Source: Pelomonas lactea (lineage in GTDB: Bacteria > Pseudomonadota > Gammaproteobacteria > Burkholderiales > Burkholderiaceae_C). From it: a stretch of DNA of 64,000 nt. The DNA lies in assembly GCF_043555885.1 (NCBI RefSeq), contig NZ_JBIGHX010000009.1, positions 62,001 through 126,000 on the forward strand, read 5' to 3'. The first letter of the stretch is position 1, and every line of letters starts with the position of its first letter. The notes under the pieces were generated by a model. That model was given only the letters and a program-made list of their open reading frames with translations. It was not told the DNA's origin and did not search any database. Below are positions 9,751-18,431 of this stretch, piece by piece. The position numbers were made by a program, and so were the translations under genes.

Positions 9751-10032
9751 AGCTTCAGTTTAAGCAGCTGCCCAACTGGCTAGTTGCGCCCGCCGCAGTC
9801 ACCCATCCCACAGCGAGCCGCTCTTCCACACGGTGTGTCAAGCAGGTCGCTGATGGTTCCTTGAGCGACGAAACCAAGTCTGCGATTGCATTCCCAAGGG
9901 CAGCTTAACGGCGAGCTATTCACCTGGCGTGTATGCCTGCTCTCGCTGCAAAGCCGCCTCCCGATCTATTGCCCAGCCGGATTTCAGAGCATCGGTGCGG
10001 ACCAACAATGACTGCTCACCTTCTGCTTTGGT

Positions 10033-10686
10033 TCAAGCGCCGCTAGAAACCTGGCCGAATCGCTCCCACACGACTTGGTTGACCCGCGCGCAGTCCTCCA
10101 GCTTCATCAACCCGATCTGGCACTCTTTCCTTGGAATGCCCAGCGCATCCGACAGCCAAGCGTAGGCCTCGTGCTTGGTCATAAGCCCGTGCTCCCAAAC
10201 CGGGTCGAAGGCCTTGTGCGCCGTGATCCGCACGGCACGCAGTTCTTCGTTCGCCAGCTCGCCGAAGGGCTCGTCCGTGCCGCTCTTGCATCCCACCCAC
10301 GCGTCGCACGACCAGCACACCCAGAACTGCCGGTCCTGCAGATCCTTGCGGTCAGGGTAGACCGCAAGCCCGTCATGCAGCTCAGCAGGCCGGCCGCAGT
10401 AGTTGCAGATCACCTTGCGATCAGCGGCCCGCGGCGGTGGCGGCCCGACAGGCCGCCCCTCGGCCTCCCGGATCCGTTTCAGGTATGCCAACAGGCTCGT
10501 CATACTGATGCCACTGGCAGGACCATCCGGGCCGTCGACCACCGTCTGCCAAGCCTGCGTGCCTGGCCAGAAGTCGACCCGGTCATCCATCCGCAGGCGC
10601 TTGCCACCGTCAAGCGACACGACGTTCCCCGCACCGAGTCCGCCAAGCCCGGCCTGGCTGGCGGCAGCTTGCTTGTACTTGCCCAT
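10033..10686 (-). CDS. Zinc-finger protein of unknown function (DUF3268-like)
   Basis: A 217-residue protein, likely cytoplasmic. The middle carries two CxxC knuckles, VICNYCGRPAEL and WVCWSCDAWVGC, which suggest one zinc ribbon like the zinc-finger-containing DUF3268 domain. The segment after it (ELRAVRITAHKAFDPVWEHG...) is helical and ends in a small domain common in phage and plasmid proteins of this type. It stands 20 bp downstream of the SRAP gene on the same strand, so the two are probably co-transcribed. A role in nucleic acid binding is likely; nothing more specific is supported. Confidence 0.6.
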   Translation of the reverse strand: MGKYKQAAASQAGLGGLGAGNVVSLDGGKRLRMDDRVDFWPGTQAWQTVVDGPDGPASGISMTSLLAYLKRIREAEGRPVGPPPPRAADRKVICNYCGRPAELHDGLAVYPDRKDLQDRQFWVCWSCDAWVGCKSGTDEPFGELANEELRAVRITAHKAFDPVWEHGLMTKHEAYAWLSDALGIPRKECQIGLMKLEDCARVNQVVWERFGQVSSGA

Positions 10687-10706
10687 CCCGCGCCTGCGCT
10701 GCCTGC

Positions 10707-11666
10707 CTACGCGGCCTGCCGGTGCTCGTAGAACGCCGGCGTCCGGTCATCGAAGATGTCGTAAAGCGCCTTGAGGTTGCTCGGATCCGGGTTCAGCCAA
10801 GCATCGACATGCTCAGGTCTGATGCGGACGATCATGCGATCGTGGCCAGCGGCTGCGACCTCTGGCGGTGGCTCATCCGTGATCGCAGCAAACGACAGCA
10901 GGTCTGGCTCGCCGTCCTTCTTCCAGTGCGACCACAGGCAGGCGATGTACATCAGCTCCGGCGGGTTGGGGTTGAACTGCAGGACCACGTTCTCCGGCTT
11001 CTCGTCCGGCGCCAGCGGCCGGTGCTCCATGTCGTGGCGCTTGACGTTCTCGAAGAAGGTGTCGACGAGCAGGATGCCGTGCGTGTGGCCGAACTGGCCC
11101 CGCCAGAACCCCTCGAGGTTGTCCCTGCGGGCGTTGTAAGTGCCGGGGAACTTGACGTCGTAGTCGGCAGGCTTCCCGGCCGGCCGGCATTGATAGCGCA
11201 TGGGCAGGACGACGCGTTGGCCGTCACGCACGACCATCACCGGCGCGTAGACGCCTGGGAAGATGCGCGAGTCGCGGTCCAGCAGTTCGGTCCGGCGCAG
11301 GTCGTCCAGGTCGAGCCGAGCCTTGGAAATCTTCGACGGCGCGATGCGCAGGCTGTCCAGCGCGGCCTTCGTCTGCTTGGTCTGCAAGGACCGCTCGGCG
11401 TCGGCCAGGCGCTTGCGCTGGGCAAACAGCTCCTGCTCCAGCGCCATGGCCCGGTCCGCTTTGTAGGCAACGATCAGCTCCTTGATCTCCAGTTCCTCAG
11501 GCGTCGTGGCGTCCCGCTCGAACGCCTCTTCCAGGGCCTTGGGGATCTTGAGCTTGGCCACCTGGCGGCCGTAGAAGACCCGCACGAATTCCTTGATGCT
11601 GAGATGGGCGCCGAACAGGCGCGTGTAGTCCCGGTAGTCGGCACGGATCTGGGCGGAGTAGCACAT
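10707..11666 (-). CDS. SRAP-family (YedK/HMCES-like) abasic-site DNA crosslinking protein
   Basis: SRAP proteins form a thiazolidine link between the N-terminal Cys2 and abasic sites in single-stranded DNA. The frame is open to 11759, but the ATG at 11666 is chosen because it puts Cys at position 2 (MCYSAQIRADY), as the chemistry needs. Other family marks are TYNARRDNLEGF (DNA-binding Asn/Arg) and GHDRMIVRIRPEHVDAWL (the active-site His region). The 319 residues exceed the usual ~220 because of a charged helical insertion at about residues 25-110. It is divergent from imuA-imuB-dnaE2, with a LexA box between them, so it is probably SOS-induced. Confidence 0.85.
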   Translation of the reverse strand: MCYSAQIRADYRDYTRLFGAHLSIKEFVRVFYGRQVAKLKIPKALEEAFERDATTPEELEIKELIVAYKADRAMALEQELFAQRKRLADAERSLQTKQTKAALDSLRIAPSKISKARLDLDDLRRTELLDRDSRIFPGVYAPVMVVRDGQRVVLPMRYQCRPAGKPADYDVKFPGTYNARRDNLEGFWRGQFGHTHGILLVDTFFENVKRHDMEHRPLAPDEKPENVVLQFNPNPPELMYIACLWSHWKKDGEPDLLSFAAITDEPPPEVAAAGHDRMIVRIRPEHVDAWLNPDPSNLKALYDIFDDRTPAFYEHRQAA

Positions 11667-11791
11667 GGGCGAACGTCCCTGCGAGTCGATGGGCCAGTTA
11701 TCGCACGCCGGCGCACACAACTCCAGCGGCCGCCAACTCCTCCCGCAAGTCAGCGTCATGCCCGACTAGACGCCGAACACGGTTGCATATA

Positions 11792-11807
11792 CTGTATGCT
11801 CATACAG
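11792..11807. promoter_or_regulatory. LexA (SOS) box
   Basis: CTGTATGCTCATACAG is a perfect CTGT-N8-ACAG LexA operator. It lies 17 bp upstream of the imuA ATG and about 125 bp upstream of the divergent SRAP gene, so it can repress both. Confidence 0.92.
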
Positions 11808-11823
11808 TATTTTGCCTACTCCG

Positions 11824-12663
11824 ATGTTGCCCGTCTCCGCCGGGCTGGACGGGGCGTCGCCGCCTCACAGCCTGCCCTCTCCCACTCAAAACGCCGGCGT
11901 CAGTGCGCCTGCGTCGCTCCCTCACGAGGTCGAGGCGGCTCTGTGGCGCGGCGATCAGCTGGGCGGGCCGGTGGCAGAGGTGCTGCCGACTGGATTTGCA
12001 ACGCTGGACGTCGAGCTCCCCGGGGGCGGCTGGCCTTGCGGATCGTTGACCGAGGTGCTGGTTCGCCAGCTCTCCATCGTTGAGCTGCGCCTGCTGTCGC
12101 ATGCCATCGCGCAGCAAACCTCCGCCGGCCGGAGCGTCGCGCTGGTGGGCCCGCCGCTCGCGCCGCATGCCCCTGGACTGCGCCACGAGGGTATCGACGA
12201 GCGCCAGCTCGTCTGGATCGACGTGGACACGCCGCGCGACCGACTGTGGGCCACCGAGCAGCTCGTCAAGGGTGGCAGCTTCGGCGCCGTCATCGCCTGG
12301 TTGCCCCTGGTGCGCGCCGAGCAGATCCGGCGACTCCAGGTCCTGGCCAGTCGCTGCAAGGGGCCGGTCTTCCTGTGCCGCCCCGAAGTCGTCGCGCAAG
12401 ACTCCTCTGCGGCACCACTCCGTGTTCTGGTGCGCGTGGACACGGACTGGCAGATCACCGTCGACGTGCTCAAGCGCAAGGGCGTGCCGCTGGAGCAGAC
12501 GCTGCGCCTGACCTCCATGCCCGGTGGCCTCAGCAAGATCATGACCCCGAGGCTGCGCTACCCCAGCCGCCTCATGCCCATCGAGCCCAGCCATGTTGTG
12601 GTCAGCCCTGCTGTTGCCGCCGTGCGCCAACGACCCGAGTTCGCCGAGTCCTCCAAGCCCTGA
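11824..12663 (+). CDS. imuA: SOS mutagenesis protein ImuA (RecA-like fold)
   Basis: A 279-residue ImuA/SulA-like protein. It has a degenerate RecA-type core around SVALVGPPLAPHAPGL, LVWIDVDTPRDRLWATEQL and FGAVIAWLPLVRAEQIRRLQVLA. No functional P-loop is present, as in other ImuA proteins, which interact with RecA and ImuB rather than hydrolyse ATP. ATG 11824 is used; an upstream in-frame TTG at 11812 is less likely. The start is only 17 bp from the LexA box and no ribosome site is obvious, so translation may be leaderless. It is the first gene of the imuA-imuB-dnaE2 operon. Confidence 0.88.
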   Translation: MLPVSAGLDGASPPHSLPSPTQNAGVSAPASLPHEVEAALWRGDQLGGPVAEVLPTGFATLDVELPGGGWPCGSLTEVLVRQLSIVELRLLSHAIAQQTSAGRSVALVGPPLAPHAPGLRHEGIDERQLVWIDVDTPRDRLWATEQLVKGGSFGAVIAWLPLVRAEQIRRLQVLASRCKGPVFLCRPEVVAQDSSAAPLRVLVRVDTDWQITVDVLKRKGVPLEQTLRLTSMPGGLSKIMTPRLRYPSRLMPIEPSHVVVSPAVAAVRQRPEFAESSKP

Positions 12664-13909
12664 CGCCCTCCAGGCCGTGGCCACCTGGGCGTTGCAGTTC
12701 ACGCCCCGTGTCGCCATCGTCGAGGATGCCGTCTTGATGGAGGTCGAAAGCAGCACACGCCTGTTCGGTGGCAAGCGTGCGCTACGTGACCGTGTGGTCG
12801 CCGAAGCCGCCGAGCTCTCGGTACAGAAAGTTGCCTGGGCGCCCACGAGCCTGGCCGCCCTGGCGCTGGCGCGCAACAACCGGGAGGACGGCATCCGCCG
12901 GCCGCTCCAGGACATCCTGGACGCACTGCCCATGGAAAGCCTGAGTGCGATCTGCCCGCACGCGACGACGCTGGCGCAGACCGGCTGTCGCACGCTGGGC
13001 CAGGTGCGCGCCCTGCCGCGCGCCGGCCTGGCCCGGCGCTTCGGCAAGGAGCTGCGTCAGGCGCTGGACCGCGCCTACGGGTACGAGCCCGACGGCTATG
13101 TGTGGGAGGTGCTGCCCGAGCAGTTCAAAGGCCGGCTGGAGCTGCCCTTCCGCGTCGAGCATGCTCCGGCGCTGCTGCAGGGCGCACGACGACTGCTGGT
13201 GCAGATGTGCGGCTGGCTGGCAGCCCGGCATGCCGGAGCGACCGCGTTGACGCTGCATTGGTGGCACGACACGATGCGATCCCGCGAAGCCGGCACGGGC
13301 GGCCAGCTCACGATCGGGACGGCCGAACCGAGCCGTGACGTCGAGCATCTGTGCCGGCTGCTCGCCGAGCACCTGGCCAAGGTCGAACTCCTCGCGCCGG
13401 TCGGCGACATTGAGCTGACCGCGAACGAAGTCCACGAACAGGCGGGCAGCAATGGCTCCCTGCTGCTGGACGACACCGACGTCACCGAGTCACCGCAGCT
13501 GGTGCTGGAGCGCATGGCAGCGAGGCTGGGGCCCGAGGCGGTGCGTCGCTGTGTCGTGCATGCCGACCACCGCCAGGAATGGATGGCGCACTGGCAGCCC
13601 GCCGCCGAGCCCCTGCCGCGCCAGGCTGAGGTCAGCACCGAACTCCCTCAACCCACCTGGACGCTTCGCGAGCCGCTGAAGCTTGCTGTGCGCAACAACC
13701 GGCCGGTCTACCAGGGCGAGCTGCAGCTGCTCGCAGGACCGCAATGCGTCGAAGGCGGCTGGTGGGACCGCGACGAGGTGGCTGGCTCCGGGCGACTCGT
13801 GATGCGGGACTACTGGCTGGCCGAATCCCGGCATGCCGGTCTGCTGTGGATCTTCCAGGCCAAGCTCGACGACGGCACTGGCTGGTTCTTGCACGGCATC
13901 TTCGGCTGA
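12593..13909 (+). CDS. imuB: SOS mutasome protein ImuB (catalytically inactive Y-family polymerase)
   Basis: A 438-residue ImuB. The start MLWSALLLP matches the family's N-terminus, which fixes ATG 12593 even though it overlaps imuA by 71 nt in another frame. Y-family landmarks are visible (FTPRVAIVEDAVLMEVESSTRLFGG, then a helix-hairpin region RTLGQVRALPRAGLARRFG), but the acidic catalytic residues of active Y-polymerases are absent. ImuB acts as the beta-clamp-binding hub that brings DnaE2 to lesions. The C-terminal ~100 residues (GWWDRDEVAG...DYWLAES...LLWIFQ) are the conserved ImuB tail. Confidence 0.92.
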   Translation: MLWSALLLPPCANDPSSPSPPSPDALQAVATWALQFTPRVAIVEDAVLMEVESSTRLFGGKRALRDRVVAEAAELSVQKVAWAPTSLAALALARNNREDGIRRPLQDILDALPMESLSAICPHATTLAQTGCRTLGQVRALPRAGLARRFGKELRQALDRAYGYEPDGYVWEVLPEQFKGRLELPFRVEHAPALLQGARRLLVQMCGWLAARHAGATALTLHWWHDTMRSREAGTGGQLTIGTAEPSRDVEHLCRLLAEHLAKVELLAPVGDIELTANEVHEQAGSNGSLLLDDTDVTESPQLVLERMAARLGPEAVRRCVVHADHRQEWMAHWQPAAEPLPRQAEVSTELPQPTWTLREPLKLAVRNNRPVYQGELQLLAGPQCVEGGWWDRDEVAGSGRLVMRDYWLAESRHAGLLWIFQAKLDDGTGWFLHGIFG

Positions 13910-13918
13910 GGCGCCACC

Positions 13919-16900
13919 GTGATTCCGCCCTATGCCGAGCTGCGCTGCGTATCGAACTTCACGTTCCTGCGCGGCGCCAGCAAACCTGAAGAGTTGGTGC
14001 AGCGCGCCAAGGCGCTGGGCTACAGCGCCATCGCGATCGCCGACGAATGCAGCATGGCCGGCATCGTGCGAGCGCACACGGCCGCCAAAGAGGTGGGTAT
14101 CAAGCTGCTGGTCGGGTCGCAGTTCGAGGTTCGCTCGGACACACCGTTCAGCTTCGTCGTGCTGGCCACCAACCGCAACGGCTACGGCAACCTCTGCGAG
14201 TTCATCACTCACCTGCGCCGGCGCTCCGAGAAGGGCAGCTACTTCCTGGACCTGGACGAGATCGACAGCAGGACGCTGGCCGACTGCGTCGTCATTGCGG
14301 TGCCGGACCGCCGCTGCGACCGGGCACAGATGGAGGTCATCGCGCGGTGGTTGCTGCGGCACTGGATCGGCTGTTGCTGGCTCGGTTGGGAGCAGCTGCG
14401 CCGCCTGGACGACGAGGTGCAGCTCCACAAGCTGCGCGAATGCAGCGAACTGACGGCCGTGCCCATCGTTGCGGTCGGCGACGTCCACATGCACGTGCGC
14501 TCTCGCAAGCCGCTGCAGGACGTGCTGACGGCAACACGGCTGCGCATGCCCATCACGGCATGCGGCCTGAAGCTGCGCCAGAACGCCGAGCAGCACCTGC
14601 GCACACGACGGCGCATTGCCGAGCGCTGCCCGCCCGAGCTGATGCTGGAGACTCAACGCGTCGCCAACCGCTGCAACTTCAGCCTCGACGAGCTGAAGTA
14701 CCAGTACCCCGAGGAAGTAGTGCCGGTGGGCGAGACACCGCAGAGCTATCTGCGTCGCATCGTCTACGAGGGTGCAGGCCGGCGCTGGCCGACCGGCATT
14801 CCCGCGGAGGCCCAGACCCAGATCGAGCATGAACTGTCCCTGATCGCCGAGCTGCGCTACGAGCACTACTTCCTGACGGTCTACGACATTGTCGCGTTTG
14901 CGCGCAGCAAAGGCATCCTGTGCCAGGGCCGGGGTTCAGCCGCGAACTCCGTCGTCTGCTACTGCACCGGCGTCACCGAGGTTGACCCACTGCGCAGCTC
15001 CATGCTGTTCGAGCGTTTCATCAGCAAGGAGCGCGGCGAGCCGCCGGACATCGACGTGGATTTCGAGCACGAGCGGCGTGAGGAGGTTATCCAGTACCTG
15101 TACGGCAAGTATGGCCGGGACCGTGCCGCGCTGACGTCCACCGTCGCGAGCTACCGCCCTCGCAGCACCCTGCGCGACGTGGGCAAGGCGCTCGGTATCT
15201 CGGATGAAGCTATGGAGGTGCTGCGCAAGGGCACCAGCGCCTGGGAGCTGGCGCTGACGGACGAGCTGGTTGCGGAGGCTGGCCTCGACAAAGACAGTCT
15301 GCTTGTGCGCCAACTGCGCGACCTGACGGGCCAGCTGCTGTCGTTCCCCAGACACCTGGGCCAGCACACCGGCGGCTTCGTGCTGACCAGCGGACCGCTC
15401 AGCCGCCTAGTGCCCATCGAAAACGCGGCCATGCCAGACCGCAGCATCATCCAGTGGGACAAGGACGATCTGGACCTGATGGGCTTGCTGAAGGTCGACG
15501 TGCTGGCTCTGGGCGCGCTGACGATGCTGCGCAAGGCGCTAGACCTGATCGGCGAGCGCCGCGGTCACGTGATGGAGATGCAGGACATCCCGCCCGAAGA
15601 CCCGGCCACCTACGACATGGTCTGCAGGGCCGACACCGTCGGCACCTTCCAGGTGGAGAGCCGCGCTCAGATGAGCATGCTGCCGCGCCACCTGCCACGG
15701 CGCTTCTACGACCTCGTGGTCCAGGTGGCCATCGTCCGGCCGGGCCCGATCCAGGGCGGCTCTGTTCATCCTTACCTGGACCGTCGCAGTGGGCGTGTTG
15801 CCGTGACCTACCCCAGTCCGGAGATCGAGAAGGCATTGGGACGCACGCTGGGGGTGCCACTGTTCCAGGAGCAGTGCATGCAGCTCGCCATCCTGTGTGC
15901 GGGGTTCACACCGGGCGAGGCAGATGGCTTGCGTCGCGCCATGGCGGCCTGGCGGCGCACCGGCAGCCTGGACAAGTACGAACCCAAGATCATCGGCGGC
16001 ATGATGGCCAACGGCTACACCGAGGCCTTCGCTCGCAACGTGTTCGAGCAGATGAAGGGCTTTAGTAGCTACGGGTTCCCCGAGAGCCATGCGGCCAGTT
16101 TCGCCATCATCGTGTACGCCACCTGCTGGGTGAAGTGCCACTATCCGGCCGAGTTCTTGTGCGCGATCCTGAACTCGCAACCCATGGGCTTCTATTCGCC
16201 GAGCCAGCTCGTGCAGGACGCCAAGCGCCATGGTGTCGACGTGCGCCCGATCGACGTGCTGCACAGCGACTGGGACTGCACGCTGGAGAACATCGAACAC
16301 GAGCCGGCGGTGCGGCTGGGCCTGCGCCTCGTGAAGGGCTTCAAGGAAACCTCAGCACAGCGCATCAAGGCAGCGCGCGCCAGCACCTACTTCGAGAGTG
16401 CGGAGGAGCTGGCACGGTTGGCGAGGCTGGAGCACCTGGACATGCAGCAGCTCGCGGCAAGCGATGCGCTGCGCAGTCTCAGCGGTCACCGGCGACAGCA
16501 AGTGTGGGACGCTGCTGCACTTCGCAGGCTACCCGAGTTGCTGCGCGACGCGCCGGTGAACGAGCCTGTGCTGGAACTTCCAGCAGCCGCCGAGGGCGAA
16601 GAAGTGATCTGGGACTACCGCACCTTTGGACTGACGCTGCGAAGCCACCCGCTGCAGTTGCTCCGCCCGAAGCTCGACGACCGTCGGTTCGCCACCGCCA
16701 AGGAACTGATGAACACGGACGACGGTCAGGCCGTGGAGTACTGCGGGATCGTGACGCTGCGACAGCAGCCGGAAACCGCGAAGGGTGTGGTCTTCGTCAG
16801 CCTGGAGGACGAGACTGGCAACGTGCAGGTCATCGTGTGGCCCAGCGTTCGCGAAGCGCAACCTCAGGAACTGCTGCAGTCCCGATTGCTGGGCGTCAAG

Positions 16901-17008
16901 GGACGCTGGCAACGGCAAGGCGACGCTTGCAGCCTGATCGCGAGGCACATCGAGGATCTCACCTCGTTGCTCGGTGAACTGGAGACGAGCAGCAGGGATT
17001 TTCGTTAG
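13919..17008 (+). CDS. dnaE2: Error-prone DNA polymerase DnaE2 (ImuC)
   Basis: A C-family polymerase of 1029 residues, the usual DnaE2 length, starting with GTG 9 bp after imuB. Domain order: a PHP domain (AELRCVSNFTFLRGAS..., residues ~1-270), then the palm with GRGSAANSVVCY and the catalytic aspartates in PDIDVDF. The thumb and fingers follow with the clamp-binding region, then a C-terminal OB fold (VEYCGIVTLRQQP...VSLEDETGNVQVIVWP). It performs translesion synthesis and SOS mutagenesis together with ImuA and ImuB. As the third gene after the LexA box it should be DNA-damage induced. An island copy could add to or replace a chromosomal one. Confidence 0.95.
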   Translation: MIPPYAELRCVSNFTFLRGASKPEELVQRAKALGYSAIAIADECSMAGIVRAHTAAKEVGIKLLVGSQFEVRSDTPFSFVVLATNRNGYGNLCEFITHLRRRSEKGSYFLDLDEIDSRTLADCVVIAVPDRRCDRAQMEVIARWLLRHWIGCCWLGWEQLRRLDDEVQLHKLRECSELTAVPIVAVGDVHMHVRSRKPLQDVLTATRLRMPITACGLKLRQNAEQHLRTRRRIAERCPPELMLETQRVANRCNFSLDELKYQYPEEVVPVGETPQSYLRRIVYEGAGRRWPTGIPAEAQTQIEHELSLIAELRYEHYFLTVYDIVAFARSKGILCQGRGSAANSVVCYCTGVTEVDPLRSSMLFERFISKERGEPPDIDVDFEHERREEVIQYLYGKYGRDRAALTSTVASYRPRSTLRDVGKALGISDEAMEVLRKGTSAWELALTDELVAEAGLDKDSLLVRQLRDLTGQLLSFPRHLGQHTGGFVLTSGPLSRLVPIENAAMPDRSIIQWDKDDLDLMGLLKVDVLALGALTMLRKALDLIGERRGHVMEMQDIPPEDPATYDMVCRADTVGTFQVESRAQMSMLPRHLPRRFYDLVVQVAIVRPGPIQGGSVHPYLDRRSGRVAVTYPSPEIEKALGRTLGVPLFQEQCMQLAILCAGFTPGEADGLRRAMAAWRRTGSLDKYEPKIIGGMMANGYTEAFARNVFEQMKGFSSYGFPESHAASFAIIVYATCWVKCHYPAEFLCAILNSQPMGFYSPSQLVQDAKRHGVDVRPIDVLHSDWDCTLENIEHEPAVRLGLRLVKGFKETSAQRIKAARASTYFESAEELARLARLEHLDMQQLAASDALRSLSGHRRQQVWDAAALRRLPELLRDAPVNEPVLELPAAAEGEEVIWDYRTFGLTLRSHPLQLLRPKLDDRRFATAKELMNTDDGQAVEYCGIVTLRQQPETAKGVVFVSLEDETGNVQVIVWPSVREAQPQELLQSRLLGVKGRWQRQGDACSLIARHIEDLTSLLGELETSSRDFR

Positions 17009-17286
17009 TCGCGGATTTCGGCGGCGCTCGGGGGACGCCGTACAGGTGCGATGCCAGCGCCTTCAGTAGTCACGGATCGCCGCATTTCAGGCCAGACTAG
17101 CGGCCTCTGCGGCAACCTTCTCCAACAGCACGGCCAGGGGAATTGAAGTACAGGCGCGCCGATGCCGTCATCGCACCCTTGAATACGTGCTCGGCTGGAG
17201 GCGCTGAGTCTGCAAGATGCTTCTGCCCACCTGTTCCCGCACACCTTGGTTCTGTTTGAATGTGTCACAGCAATTCACCGAAGCCC

Positions 17287-18051
17287 ATGCGAATCCTGTT
17301 CTCCGCCAATGTCCTGCTGCTTTCGCTGCTTGCGGCATCCTCCGCTCACGCCTGGGGCGCGGAGGGACACCGCCTCATCGGCGAGATGGCTGAAGCCCAA
17401 CTGACGCCAGCGGCCCGCGCCGAGGTCACTCGGCTGCTTGCTGCCGAGCCCGGCGCCACCATGGCGTCGGTTTCCACCTGGGCCGACCAGATCCGGTCGC
17501 CTGAGACGGCACCGTGGCACTACGTCAATCCGCCGCCGGGTGACTGCTCTTACGAACGCGGTCGCGACTGTGAAGACGGCCAATGCGCAGTCGAAGCTGT
17601 CCGCGAGCAGGTCACCATACTCAAGTCCGGGGCTTCAGATGCGCAGCGTCTGACCGCGCTCAAGTGGGTCATCCACCTTGCCGGCGACATCCACCAACCG
17701 CTGCATGCCGGGTTTAAGGGAGACAAGGGTGGCAACCTGTACCAAGTCCGAGCCTTCGGCCGGGGCACTAACCTGCACTCGCTCTGGGACGGCGCGCTGA
17801 TCCGCAATCGTGCCGCTGGCATCGACGCGCTGCGCGTAGATGCATCAACTTATGGCGCCGCAGCGCCGGCCGCCCCCCAACCTGCCGCGTGGGCCATCGA
17901 GTCCTGCAAGGTCGTCAGCAGTCCGGGCTTCTACCCAGATGGACGCTTCATCGAGCAGAGCTACATCGACCAGTGGGATCCCGTCCTGGTGGCCCGGCTC
18001 AAGAGTGCCGCGCAGCGCCTGGCCGCCACGCTCAACGACGCCCTGCGTTGA
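17287..18051 (+). CDS. Secreted S1/P1-type zinc nuclease
   Basis: A 254-residue S1/P1 nuclease. Starting at ATG 17287 gives a signal peptide, MRILFSANVLLLSLLAASSAHA, cut just before WGAEGHR. The mature N-terminal Trp is a zinc ligand in this family, which supports this start over the ATG at 17260. Further ligands are in TWADQIR, WHYVN, LKWVIHLAGDIHQPLHAG and NLHSLWD. These enzymes degrade single-stranded DNA and RNA to 5'-mononucleotides; this one would act in the periplasm or outside. A broken relative lies in the opposite orientation at 28715-29053. The stretch 17009-17286 upstream holds no gene. Confidence 0.93.
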   Translation: MRILFSANVLLLSLLAASSAHAWGAEGHRLIGEMAEAQLTPAARAEVTRLLAAEPGATMASVSTWADQIRSPETAPWHYVNPPPGDCSYERGRDCEDGQCAVEAVREQVTILKSGASDAQRLTALKWVIHLAGDIHQPLHAGFKGDKGGNLYQVRAFGRGTNLHSLWDGALIRNRAAGIDALRVDASTYGAAAPAAPQPAAWAIESCKVVSSPGFYPDGRFIEQSYIDQWDPVLVARLKSAAQRLAATLNDALR

Positions 18052-18431
18052 CGCCTACTGCATTCGCCAATCAGTCATAGTCGGCTTTAGGCTGAACTTA
18101 GTCAGTCGCAGCCATGGCCCTGAACGACCGCTTGCGCCAGCACCGGTCATTGGAGGTCGGCGGCATTGACTGAATCCTTCATACCGACCCGCTACGGCCT
18201 ACTACATCGATCCGCCGCGCGAAAAAGCTCGGCGCGCGTTTCATCGGCCTAGTCGAAACAGCCCGGCTCTTTCTGCGCACCGGCACGCAAAGCGCTGGAG
18301 CCTTAGGCTCTTCATTCAGAACAGTTTGCCAAAGTCACTGATCGGGCGCGTGAAAGCACACGCCCTTCAGTCGGTTGACGGCGCCAGCGGCATCCCTAGG
18401 CTGGGAGACTTCAAAACCTGGGGAGCCGCCC
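18052..18431. promoter_or_regulatory. Leader/promoter region of the biosynthetic operon
   Basis: 380 bp with no gene. At 18344-18365 a strong hairpin (GGGCGCGTG, loop AAAG, CACACGCCC; 8 of 9 pairs) lies about 70 bp upstream of the first operon gene, without a following T-run. It could be an RNA control element or an operator. No LysR-type activator gene such as toxR is nearby, and no promoter could be assigned with confidence. Confidence 0.35.
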
